From positions 1 through 57,224 of the IMG/VR virus record IMGVR_UViG_3300027365_000015: a DNA stretch of 57,224 bases; one strand, 5' to 3'. Both the position numbers and the translations under genes were made by a program. Positions 50,645 through 57,224 of this stretch are shown in pieces. Positions within the stretch are counted from its first letter, which is position 1, and every line of letters starts with the position of its first letter. The notes below the pieces were generated by a model, which ran no database searches, was not told the DNA's origin, and worked only from the letters and a program-made list of their open reading frames with translations. The stretch is from a virus.

Positions 50645-50862
50645 GCCTCCGCCTCCACATCTTCAACCACATTGATTTGCATGCCGCAATCTGCTGACCC
50701 CATGACCACCGGTATTCTTTGGTAATCTGTAACATCAGCAGCCTTGTCCCATTCTGAAAAAGCTAAATAACGCTGGCAGTGATCCCGACTAGGGCAGCAT
50801 TCACCATCTGCGCGAAGATCGAATCGACCAACACAGCGTGAGATGTCATAGGGAAGTGTCAT
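50641..50862 (-). CDS. Small cysteine-rich protein
   Basis: This protein has 73 residues from ATG 50862 (MTLPYDISRC). Cysteines at CVGRF, GECCPSRDHCQRYL and DCGM could bind metal. The start overlaps the upstream stop by ATGA. Found in nin-like clusters; function unknown. Confidence 0.65.
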   Translation of the reverse strand: MTLPYDISRCVGRFDLRADGECCPSRDHCQRYLAFSEWDKAADVTDYQRIPVVMGSADCGMQINVVEDVEAEA

Positions 50863-51092
50863 GCCACCTCCTCCCTGTCGTCTTCGCTGGGATGCACGGT
50901 CTCCAACACCTGGCGGCCGTAGCTGTCGTGTTTGTGGGCAACGATCATATCGTCGCCTCGGCTGATGACGCACTGCGGCCAGCCGGTCATATCAGCGAGG
51001 TACTGTGCCTCACTGATGGCGGAAGCCGGGTCGGTGAATCCGGTCATGGTGCGCTTACCAGTGCGCTCAAGATCCTGGGTAGTTAAATTCAT
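50859..51092 (-). CDS. Small hypothetical protein
   Basis: This protein has 77 residues from ATG 51092 (MNLTTQDLER), with AGGAGGCC upstream. No cysteine or membrane segment. Starts nine bases after the helicase stop. Function unknown. Confidence 0.6.
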   Translation of the reverse strand: MNLTTQDLERTGKRTMTGFTDPASAISEAQYLADMTGWPQCVISRGDDMIVAHKHDSYGRQVLETVHPSEDDREEVA

Positions 51093-51100
51093 CAGGCCTC

Positions 51101-52474
51101 CTAGACGGAAAATTTGTCGGCGACAGGCGTGGCGGGTTGTTGGCGCGGGAACTCGCGCTGATAGTTCGCGATATTCTCTGGCGTCGCCGGTATTAGCCGG
51201 GACCGACTGAGATCGCACACGACGTTAACCGTCCCGACCTCGCCATCTCGCTGCTTGGCGATAATCAACTCGGCCAATCCGGGGTATTCGCAATCCGGGT
51301 TGTGCTTCGCCTCGCGGTAGATGAATAAGATCATGTCGGCGTTGTGCTCAAGGGATGCCGATTCACGCAGGTCTGACATGACTGGACGCTTGTCGACGCG
51401 CTTGGTGTTCTCGCGGTTGATCTGGGCCAGAAGGATCACTGGACAGCCAAGCTCCTTGGCGAGAATCTTTGACGCCTTGGAGACCTCGGCCATCTGCTGC
51501 TCGCGGGGAATGCTTTTGTCGTCGGGCTGGACGATTCCTGCGTGGTCAATGATCACGCAGCCCAGCTCGCCGTAATGCTCTTTCCAGCGCTTGGCGGCGG
51601 CGCGCATCTGGGTGGGGGTCAGACCAGGGCGGTCATCGATCACCAGGCCGGCCTCGCGCATGGCGGCGACACCCGCCGTGACCTGATTCCAGCCTTCTCC
51701 GTCCATCTTGTTGCGCGGGTCTTTCAGGGCATCCAGCTTGACGCCGGTATGCGAGCCCATGACGCGGTTCAGCACCTGCTCCTTGCGCATTTCGAGCTGG
51801 AACATGACGGCGGGCTTCTTCTGGCGCAGGCACGCGCTGTCGAGGATGTGCGCGGCTACCACCGTCTTGCCCATGCCGGATTCGCCGCCCACCACGATCA
51901 GATCCTCGGGGTGCATGCCACTGGTCTTGGCGTCCAACTCGGGGATGTTGAAAATCACGCCCATCGGCTCGATGTCGCCGTTGTTGCGGGCGTCCAGCTC
52001 ATCGATCCAGCCCAACAGCCAGTCCTTGACCGGCTGAACGTCGCCTGCCCGCTCGCCCATGACGCCGGCCAGCTTGGATTGGGCCTTGTCGATCAGCTCG
52101 GGGAGCTGACTGCCTGGCGTTGCGACCTGCTCGCGGACTTCATCCAGTGAGATTTGCAGGCGGCGGCGGAGGGATTTGTCGCGCACCACGTCGGCATAGT
52201 GGGGAGCGTTCTTGTAGGCCGGGGTAGTGCGGGCCATCTCTGCCAGCCCGGCCAGGCCGCCGTAGTGATCTTGGTGGTCGCTGACCAGATCATGCAGCGA
52301 CACCAGATCGACATTCCCGGCGAGGGCGAGCTGCTGGATGCCGACCCACATGGCGCGATGGTGTGCCAGGTAGAAATCCTCGGCCCTCACCTTGCCGGCG
52401 ACGGCATCGATCTGAGCCGGGTCGAGCAGGCAGGCGCCGATCAGGCTGGCTTCCGCTTCTTCGCTGAAAATCAT
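51101..52474 (-). CDS. DnaB-like replicative helicase
   Basis: This protein has 457 residues from ATG 52474, which overlaps the stop of the O-like gene by ATGA. The N-terminal domain is MIFSEEAEASLIGACLLDPA. The C-terminal RecA-like motor has GGESGMGKT (about 193-201), ELGCVIIDHAG and FIYREAKHNPD. It unwinds phage DNA at the fork and would be loaded by the protein encoded just upstream, as DnaB is by lambda O and P. Confidence 0.95.
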   Translation of the reverse strand: MIFSEEAEASLIGACLLDPAQIDAVAGKVRAEDFYLAHHRAMWVGIQQLALAGNVDLVSLHDLVSDHQDHYGGLAGLAEMARTTPAYKNAPHYADVVRDKSLRRRLQISLDEVREQVATPGSQLPELIDKAQSKLAGVMGERAGDVQPVKDWLLGWIDELDARNNGDIEPMGVIFNIPELDAKTSGMHPEDLIVVGGESGMGKTVVAAHILDSACLRQKKPAVMFQLEMRKEQVLNRVMGSHTGVKLDALKDPRNKMDGEGWNQVTAGVAAMREAGLVIDDRPGLTPTQMRAAAKRWKEHYGELGCVIIDHAGIVQPDDKSIPREQQMAEVSKASKILAKELGCPVILLAQINRENTKRVDKRPVMSDLRESASLEHNADMILFIYREAKHNPDCEYPGLAELIIAKQRDGEVGTVNVVCDLSRSRLIPATPENIANYQREFPRQQPATPVADKFSV

Positions 52475-53508
52475 ACGGCCTCCCCTTTGAAAATCTTGAC
52501 CGTGACCTGCTGCTGCGCCGCCCATGACAGTCGGCACCAGCGGAAGGCATCCTCGGCCTGCACGCGCTCGGTCTTGGCCAGGCGCCGGAATACCTCGCGA
52601 TAGAACTCGATGCCTTCCTGCTCATCGGTGAACACCGGCTTGCCGGTGGTGGCGCGCGGCTTGGTCTTGAAGTTCTCCCAAGCGGCTGCAAGCGACTGGA
52701 ATCCACGGCTGCCAGGGGTCCAGTCGTCGGCGCTGATCTTCTCGATGTGCGCCGGCAGCAGCTCATTCCAGGCGGCAACGATGGCGGCATGCGGGCAGTG
52801 CTCCGGCATCTCGTCTTCCCAGCGCTGTTGATTGAGATAGGTTGCGGGGTGCAGCTTATCGAAACCAAAAACGCCAGCGCTTAGCCGAGTCTTCACGTCC
52901 TGTGAGAGCATGTCGGCAAATTCGCTTGGCGGTCGTTCGTCAGCAGCGACCAACTTCTCAAAGACCTCTTTGGCCTTAGCCTTCCCTACCTTGGTCATGC
53001 CTGCATCCCAGAACGCTTGGAAAGCACTGTTCAGCGCATCGTGCTGATCGTTACTAATAGTCTTTCCATTACTACTAGATCTTTCCATTACTAAGGGGAC
53101 TGGTTTTCCGACAGTCGGGAAAACCGACGGTCGGAATTTCAGGCCCTCGGTGGCCCATTGCCCAAGGACCGGCTTTTCAGCCTCTCGGCGATCCACCTCA
53201 ATCGGTGTCGCATGGATAACAATGTCGGTGCCTTGCAGATGCCCCGCCTCGTCTTGATGGCTGACATAGCTTACAAGGCCAGTGCTGGCCAGGTAGGTCA
53301 TTGCCTTCCGATACTTGTCTCTACCAATTCCGAAATGCTTTTGGATCTCTTTGGACCTGACGACCCATCCTTCAGGCTTGGTTTGGAGATGAACCCAAAT
53401 CGCCATCGCATCAGTGTTCTTGATCAACTTGATCGACTCGTTGGGAAGCGTCGTATACGGAGCTTCCCGCTTCCTGAGGCGCGTTGCAGACGTTTTCTTG
53501 ATGGACAT
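52471..53508 (-). CDS. O-like replication initiator
   Basis: This protein has 345 residues from ATG 53508. Residues 20-95 are a winged helix (SIKLIKNTDAMAIWVHLQTK, then KHFGIGRDKYRKAMTYLAST), as in lambda O-type initiators. The middle (about residues 120-155) is a linker encoded by the repeat-rich stretch 53040-53135, which is a likely origin. The C-terminal half, with FQAFWDAGMTKVGKAKAKEV and WQ-type helices, resembles the helicase-loading part of phage and primosomal proteins. Confidence 0.85.
   Translation of the reverse strand: MSIKKTSATRLRKREAPYTTLPNESIKLIKNTDAMAIWVHLQTKPEGWVVRSKEIQKHFGIGRDKYRKAMTYLASTGLVSYVSHQDEAGHLQGTDIVIHATPIEVDRREAEKPVLGQWATEGLKFRPSVFPTVGKPVPLVMERSSSNGKTISNDQHDALNSAFQAFWDAGMTKVGKAKAKEVFEKLVAADERPPSEFADMLSQDVKTRLSAGVFGFDKLHPATYLNQQRWEDEMPEHCPHAAIVAAWNELLPAHIEKISADDWTPGSRGFQSLAAAWENFKTKPRATTGKPVFTDEQEGIEFYREVFRRLAKTERVQAEDAFRWCRLSWAAQQQVTVKIFKGEAV
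53043..53135. other. Candidate replication origin inside O-like gene
   Basis: TCTTTCCATTACTA is repeated at 53061-53074 and 53080-53093 (19-base period), with a third TTACTA at 53051-53056. GGTTTTCC/GGAAAACC (53102-53109 and 53118-53125) is an inverted repeat, and CCGAC-N-GTCGG occurs twice (53108-53118 and 53124-53134). AT-richer than its surroundings and in the linker-coding part, as iterons are in lambda O. Confidence 0.5.
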
Positions 53509-53509
53509 A

Positions 53510-54193
53510 TCAGCTATCCGCCTCTCCAATCCAGTGGCCATACACGCGAGCAAGGTAGTCAACGCCCACCGATGTCACGCGGGTCTGCGTGTAGGCGTGG
53601 CCATTCCGCTCGCCAGTCTTCACGTCGAATCGCTCAGCAGCATGGTGCTTCTGGTGGGGCAGGAGATTGCCGGACTGTCGATACAGGATCTTGTCGTCGA
53701 TCATCGCCTTGATGAACGCCTTTTCCGGCACCCCAAGAATCTTGGCAGTCTCGCGGATTGACTTGGTGGTCCCGGCCTCAACATAGCGCCCGACAAACTC
53801 AACGGCGGGGCGAGCCTGCTCAATTTCGCGTTGTTGCTGCTCAATCTGATCGGCTTGATCGGCAGCGAGGCGAAGAGCGCCGGATAGTGTGGTGGGCACT
53901 TCGAAGGCGGGTTGCGCGACTTGCTGTTCCAGCTCCTGCCAGCGATCAACTAGCCGAGCAGTGAACTCGGGGGAGAGCTGGGCAACGACCACGTAGCTGT
54001 CACGCTTGTTGACGTGGTAGGTAACGCCAGGACGGCCGCCCGTGGACTTTTCCGCCATCGGCGTGAAAGTGATCAGGCCTCGATTCGCAAGGCGAGCCAT
54101 GCTGCGCTTCACTTCCTCGTGGCGAGACTCGACCACTTCCGCGATTTCGCGGCTACTCATGGTGGTCTTGCGGGTTTCGGTGATATTGCTCAT
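53510..54193 (-). CDS. Rha-type regulator / KilAC antirepressor
   Basis: This protein has 227 residues from ATG 54193 (MSNITETRKT). The N-terminal part (MSSREIAEVVESRHEEVKRS, GGRPGVTYHVNKRDSYVVVA) is a Rha-family domain; the C-terminal part (VEFVGRYVEAGTTKSIRETA onward) is KilAC. The family includes phage antirepressors and growth regulators. It is the second gene of the right early operon. The middle ALRLAADQADQIEQQQRE is close to the matching linker of the antirepressor at 13305-14039. Confidence 0.85.
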   Translation of the reverse strand: MSNITETRKTTMSSREIAEVVESRHEEVKRSMARLANRGLITFTPMAEKSTGGRPGVTYHVNKRDSYVVVAQLSPEFTARLVDRWQELEQQVAQPAFEVPTTLSGALRLAADQADQIEQQQREIEQARPAVEFVGRYVEAGTTKSIRETAKILGVPEKAFIKAMIDDKILYRQSGNLLPHQKHHAAERFDVKTGERNGHAYTQTRVTSVGVDYLARVYGHWIGEADS

Positions 54194-54215
54194 AATTACC
54201 TCGTTGCTTGTGAAC

Positions 54216-54252
54216 AAAAGCCCCGTACTGGTTTCCCGCCATCGGGGCTTTT
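54216..54252 (-). terminator. Intrinsic terminator between Cro-like and Rha genes
   Basis: AAAAGCCCCG (54216-54225) and CGGGGCTTTT (54243-54252) form a ten-pair stem with flanking A and T runs, so it can act in both directions. It would attenuate the right early operon after the first gene, as tR1 does in lambda. Confidence 0.85.
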
Positions 54253-54254
54253 CT

Positions 54255-54482
54255 TTATGCGGCCTTTGCCGCCTCCTTTTGCGCTGTAATAGCGCGCAAA
54301 TCCTTCAGCTTCATTCCTGCCATCTTAGCGATACGCCGCTCGAATTCTTGCCGACGCAGCTTGTCAGCAGGCCGCGAAGGCATGCCATGCTTCTTCCAGT
54401 AGTGGACATTCTGGCGGCTAACGCCGCACGTCCGAGCAATTTCTGATGTTCCGAGCTTGGTGATTAGCTGTTCAAGTGTCAT
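54255..54482 (-). CDS. Cro/YdaS-like DNA-binding protein
   Basis: This protein has 75 residues from ATG 54482 (MTLEQLITKLGTSEIARTCG). A helix-turn-helix is formed by TSEIARTCGVSRQNVHYWKK, followed by GMPSRPADKLRRQEFERRIA. An earlier in-frame start at 54536 would lie in the promoter -35 box, so it is rejected. It is the first gene of the right early operon, the place of cro. No CI-type partner is seen beside it. Confidence 0.85.
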   Translation of the reverse strand: MTLEQLITKLGTSEIARTCGVSRQNVHYWKKHGMPSRPADKLRRQEFERRIAKMAGMKLKDLRAITAQKEAAKAA

Positions 54483-54508
54483 ATGCGCATCCTCATATCT
54501 TGCCGACC

Positions 54509-54536
54509 ACTTTACACCATTTTCCCGACTTGTCAA
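54509..54536 (-). promoter_or_regulatory. Right early promoter (pR-like)
   Basis: On the - strand TTGACA (54536-54531) and TAAAGT (54514-54509) are 16 bases apart, just upstream of the Cro-like gene. GTGTAAAGT at the -10 resembles CGTAAAAGT at 54589-54597 near the opposite promoter, possible operators. Confidence 0.75.
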
Positions 54537-54599
54537 AAAAGCAAAGCCATTATGAGGCCCTTGCGTGGTGCTCCCGGTAAAATTAATTCGTAAAAGTGT

Positions 54600-54628
54600 T
54601 TGACGCGCCCGAAATCAGGTTGTACATT
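54600..54628 (+). promoter_or_regulatory. Left early promoter (pL-like)
   Basis: TTGACG (54600-54605) and TACATT (54623-54628) are 17 bases apart. The transcript would start near 54635 and run into the boxA-bearing leader. CGTAAAAGT (54589-54597) lies just upstream. Confidence 0.75.
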
Positions 54629-55267
54629 GATAACCGTCGAAGGGCAGAACGCCCACGGCAGCAGGAACGCTCTTTAACAATGAATAGCCCAGCCGCCCGT
54701 AGGGGATTGCATCTTCGAGAGGTCGCTGGGAGCGCGGGAGCTGCGCAAGTGCCAACCATTTTGCGGACGTTAGCAATATGGTCGCGATCCGCTGCGTAGT
54801 GCGGTAGACAGCCTGCCCGTTCGGCTGAGAATAGAGCGGGCATCGGAGAGGGCTGAATGCGCAGGCTGATGCGCAATCAATGACGTAGGCCAAGCATCCT
54901 GTAGTTCGCAAGATTGCAGGCTCCGCGCCGGGGACGGCGTCATATAAAACATCTTCAAGCGGCTTGGTAGGAACCATCAGAACCGTTCGCGCGCGTCATT
55001 GATGCAAAAGCCGGAGATCAGCACCGGCCAGCCCTCTCCGATGCGGCAATCACCGCATCACACAACCATTCACTCGATTAGATGATGAGGGGTGTGTTGT
55101 TTCTGATAGCCGGCGCTGGCAGAGGCCAATCTGCCAGCACGAATAATCCCTGCCTTGCCCTCTCCGGAGGGCTTTTTTCTGAGAGCACTCCCGTTGATCC
55201 AGGCCGATCCCAGCACGGCTGAGCCCCCGTGCGCGTGAGTGTTCCCAAAAACAAACAGGAGAGACCA
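54629..55267 (+). ncRNA. Second copy of the long early leader
   Basis: There is no gene in these 639 bases. boxA-like CGCTCTTTAACAA is at 54667-54679, the GGCTGAGAAT hairpin at about 54814-54842, and GCTGGCAG/CTGCCAGC at 55115-55138. It matches bases 1-127 exactly and 1144-1660 nearly exactly, without the two-gene cassette found there. A functional RNA leader is inferred from the conservation. Confidence 0.55.
55157..55178 (+). terminator. Intrinsic terminator at end of second leader
   Basis: GCCCTC (55157-55162) pairs with GAGGGC (55167-55172), then six T, as at 1553-1574. Confidence 0.85.
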
Positions 55268-55381
55268 GTGATCGACGCAACCCAGGCATACGCCTTGCAG
55301 TTAATCGCCCTGACCGCAGCCGGACTGCTCGTCGCTGGGCTGATCGAACAATGGCTGATCAACAGGAGGAATCGAAAGTGA
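55268..55381 (+). CDS. Small single-pass membrane protein
   Basis: This protein has 37 residues from a GTG start preceded by AGGAGAGA. ALQLIALTAAGLLVAGLI is one transmembrane helix, followed by a basic tail (NRRNRK). It ends in a GTGA overlap with the next gene. Similar in place to the membrane protein at 1924-2091. Confidence 0.6.
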   Translation: MIDATQAYALQLIALTAAGLLVAGLIEQWLINRRNRK

Positions 55382-55569
55382 GAACAGCAGACGCCGCCCG
55401 GTTCCGGCTGGGCATCAAGCAAGAACCAATCATCACCGACGATTGCGCCAACCACATCATCACCAACGAGGCGCGGCGCAACCGTTTCCGGCTGCAGAAG
55501 TATTTGCACCGGCTGGACATGCACAACCGTGGCCAGCGCCCGCCCGTCGAGCTTTGGAGGGCGCCATGA
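55378..55569 (+). CDS. Small basic hypothetical protein
   Basis: This protein has 63 residues from GTG 55378, with AGGAGG upstream. Rich in Arg and His (RRNRFRLQKYLHRLDMHNRG). ATGA overlap with the next gene. Function unknown. Confidence 0.55.
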   Translation: MRTADAARFRLGIKQEPIITDDCANHIITNEARRNRFRLQKYLHRLDMHNRGQRPPVELWRAP

Positions 55570-55763
55570 GCGACAGCATCAGCATAGAGGCCAAAGGCCG
55601 AGATCTTCTGCACCTGATCGACGTTGCAGACAGCACCGGCGGCGGCGATGCAGTAACGACAATTTGGCACGAGCGCCGGTTATATCGGGTGCATGTCACA
55701 TCACTAACCGAGGCCGACAAGGCCCTGGAGGCCATTAATGAAGCGCACACCGGACCAGCGTGA
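55566..55763 (+). CDS. Small hypothetical protein
   Basis: This protein has 65 residues from ATG 55566 (MSDSISIEAK), acidic, with a beta-like middle (AVTTIWHERRLYRVHVTSL). Both ends overlap neighbours. Function unknown. Confidence 0.55.
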   Translation: MSDSISIEAKGRDLLHLIDVADSTGGGDAVTTIWHERRLYRVHVTSLTEADKALEAINEAHTGPA

Positions 55764-56016
55764 ATTACTAAACAGCATTAGCGATCTAGTCGAGTCCGCA
55801 TCTGACAGCATCCCCAATATCGCTATCAGCCATGAGGTCACTCACCACGCTGATTTTTTCGTTAGCCGAATCCACTGCTCGGGTCTTAACGGCAATACCC
55901 AGCACTACGCGTCGTCCGCCGATTTCCCGGAACTTGAGGGGCGCCCGTCTCTTACAGAGCAGCGCGACCAGCTCGCCGACTGGATCGCCGCCAATCGCAA
56001 GCAGGAGGCCGCATGA
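55738..56016 (+). CDS. Hypothetical protein, paralogue of 2233-2544
   Basis: This protein has 92 residues. GGAGG precedes the ATG. The C-terminal EQRDQLADWIAANRKQEAA is one residue different from the end of the 2233-2544 product, which anchors the two left arms to each other. Function unknown. Confidence 0.65.
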   Translation: MKRTPDQRELLNSISDLVESASDSIPNIAISHEVTHHADFFVSRIHCSGLNGNTQHYASSADFPELEGRPSLTEQRDQLADWIAANRKQEAA

Positions 56017-56381
56017 ACCAGCAGGGATATGAACGCCTTATACGCAACCACGCCTATTGGGCAGGCCGCGTTCATGAGCTGAGACAGCGAGGGGCGGATG
56101 CACTGTTCCGCTGTGACCGAGAAGACAACAGCCCCGTCGAATCCTGCATTTCCCGCGCCTACCACGAATGGCAAGGAATCAACGAGGAGGAAGGACCCTA
56201 CAACCCAATCTCCTTTGAGGAGGTGTGGCAGGAAATGATCTGCGAGGGGCGTGTATGCCGGCACTGCCAGGAGGCTCGCGAGCTCAAGGCAGAGCGCATG
56301 GTGGCATCGCGTCGACTTGGCGCCGTTCGCGCCGCCATAACGCGTGTTGGCCGGAATCTGGCAATGAAGGAGGTCGCATGA
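56013..56381 (+). CDS. Hypothetical protein with CRHC motif
   Basis: This protein has 122 residues. The centre contains WQEMICEGRVCRHCQEAREL, with a Cys-x4-Cys-x2-Cys set that may bind metal, and both ends are basic helices. I recall such short proteins in early phage operons without known function. ATGA overlaps on both sides. Confidence 0.65.
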   Translation: MNQQGYERLIRNHAYWAGRVHELRQRGADALFRCDREDNSPVESCISRAYHEWQGINEEEGPYNPISFEEVWQEMICEGRVCRHCQEARELKAERMVASRRLGAVRAAITRVGRNLAMKEVA

Positions 56382-56617
56382 GCGCAGCCATCGACATCAA
56401 CAGTACGTCTACGTATTTCCCGCAATTCGACCCAGATGCACCGCCCACCAGGTTCGAAGCGCTGATGGAAGGTGAGTGCGAAATCTCCGCCGAGCAGTTC
56501 GTCGACTGGCTGGCTGCCGAGGATAACCGCGAGACGCTCTATCACATGGTTGTCGACCGGCTAGGTGAGAGCGACGTAAAGGCCGCCGCGAAGGTATGGG
56601 CCGCCGAGCAGGAATGA
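56378..56617 (+). CDS. Small acidic hypothetical protein
   Basis: This protein has 79 residues from ATG 56378 (MSAAIDINSTSTYFPQFDPD), acidic and helical at the end. It occupies the slot before the annealing-protein gene, as 2541-2816 does in the first left arm. Confidence 0.6.
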   Translation: MSAAIDINSTSTYFPQFDPDAPPTRFEALMEGECEISAEQFVDWLAAEDNRETLYHMVVDRLGESDVKAAAKVWAAEQE

Positions 56618-56689
56618 AGAGGCCCTGTCCAGGGTGAGGTCTGGGCAGGGCCGGACGATCCGAACACGAATCAATTGGAGCATATCACC

Positions 56690-57224
56690 ATGAGTCAGAG
56701 CATTGCACATCACCAGGAGGCTGCGCCACCGGCAGCGCCGGCACAGTCATCCAGCCAGTCGCTGATCCCGATGATAGACAAGCTGGTGGAGCGGCCAGAC
56801 TTCGACGTTGAGAAGCTGGAGCGCCTGCTGGATATGCAGGAACGCATCATGAACCGCTCCGCCATGGAGCAGTTCAACGCCGCTATGGCGATGATGCAGG
56901 ACGAAATGCCGAGCATCGCCGAGCGTGGCAAGGCCCATAACACCAAGTACGCCACGTTCGAGGACATCAACGACGTGGCCAAGCCGATCATGAAAAAGCA
57001 CGGCTTCGCGGTCAGCTTCCGTGTCCACAACATCCAGGGCGGCATCGAGGTAACCGGTGTGCTGATGCACAAGGGAGGGCATCGCGAGGAAACCACTATG
57101 ACCCTGCCGCTAGACAACAGTGGCAGTAAGAACGCGGTGCAGGCGGTGGGGTCAAGCGTCAGCTACGGCAAGCGCTATGTGATGGCAGCGCTGCTGAACA
57201 TCACCACGCGAGGCGAGGACGACG
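56690..57224 (+). CDS. erf: ERF-family annealing protein, cut by window end
   Basis: The first 178 residues are visible. FDVEKLERLLDMQERIMNRS, FNAAMAMMQDEMPSIAERGK and YATFEDINDVAKPIMKKHGF are typical of ERF single-strand annealing proteins, and SSVSYGKRYVMAALLNITTR is the family hallmark. ATG 56690 is reached through an upstream region that resembles 2815-2892. It replaces the unrelated Rad52-like protein of the first left arm. Confidence 0.9.
   Translation, partial: MSQSIAHHQEAAPPAAPAQSSSQSLIPMIDKLVERPDFDVEKLERLLDMQERIMNRSAMEQFNAAMAMMQDEMPSIAERGKAHNTKYATFEDINDVAKPIMKKHGFAVSFRVHNIQGGIEVTGVLMHKGGHREETTMTLPLDNSGSKNAVQAVGSSVSYGKRYVMAALLNITTRGEDD

Noticed and set aside
1-57224. CRISPR array, rRNA or tRNA genes
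   Set aside because: No regularly spaced repeat array and no rRNA or tRNA-like structure was seen; the only rRNA-like match is the 14-base Shine-Dalgarno complement at 45644.

Overview
The window looks like the genome of a temperate tailed phage, or prophage, of a GC-rich proteobacterium. A Halomonas-type gammaproteobacterium is my guess from base composition and gene style only. There is no tape measure, tail tube or sheath gene. There is a large portal, a run of small glycine- or glutamine-rich proteins that look like internal virion proteins, a 2501-residue polyvalent protein and fibre genes, so a podovirus-like particle is the best reading. I saw no rRNA, tRNA or CRISPR array.

Layout. 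Bases 1-11302 (+ strand) are an early left arm: a long untranslated leader with an rrn-like boxA, small zinc-binding and membrane proteins, a Rad52-like annealing protein, SSB, a Lar-like anti-restriction ORF, a helicase-DNA methyltransferase fusion (frameshifted) and an AlpA excisionase. It ends at a convergent tyrosine integrase (11281-12477) and a repeat-rich candidate attP. Bases 12832-14625 form a P22 immI-like module: antirepressor, an Arc-like protein and a divergent Mnt-like protein around a cluster of operator half-sites. Two + strand cargo genes follow.

Bases 15702-45502 (- strand) are the virion operon, read from high to low coordinates: terminase, portal, scaffold, coat, connectors, fibre genes, internal proteins and the polyvalent protein. 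A complete diversity-generating retroelement (DGR) sits inside the tail genes: a Mtd-like target with variable repeat, Avd, template repeat and a DGR-type reverse transcriptase (30968-34264). Bases 45680-47290 are lysis genes (3TM holin, accessory membrane protein, GH108 endolysin). Bases 47442-54482 are the right-arm early operon: Cro-like protein, Rha-type antirepressor, O-like replication protein with a candidate origin, DnaB, NinB, phosphatase, HNH nuclease, RusA and a putative late regulator.

Bases 54500-57224 hold divergent early promoters and then a second, related but different left arm. It shares the leader with the first (99% identical by eye), carries other small genes and encodes an ERF annealing protein where the first arm has a Rad52-like one. 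Bases 1-127 repeat exactly at 54628-54754. The window may therefore be one turn of a circular genome of about 54.6 kb plus a strain-variant left arm, or the junction of two related tandem prophages.

The strongest unusual systems are the DGR, whose TR and VR differ only at template adenines; a family of short GNRA-tetraloop hairpins just upstream of virion and lysis genes; and a left operon punctuated by intrinsic terminators behind a boxA-bearing leader, which implies a processive antitermination mechanism.
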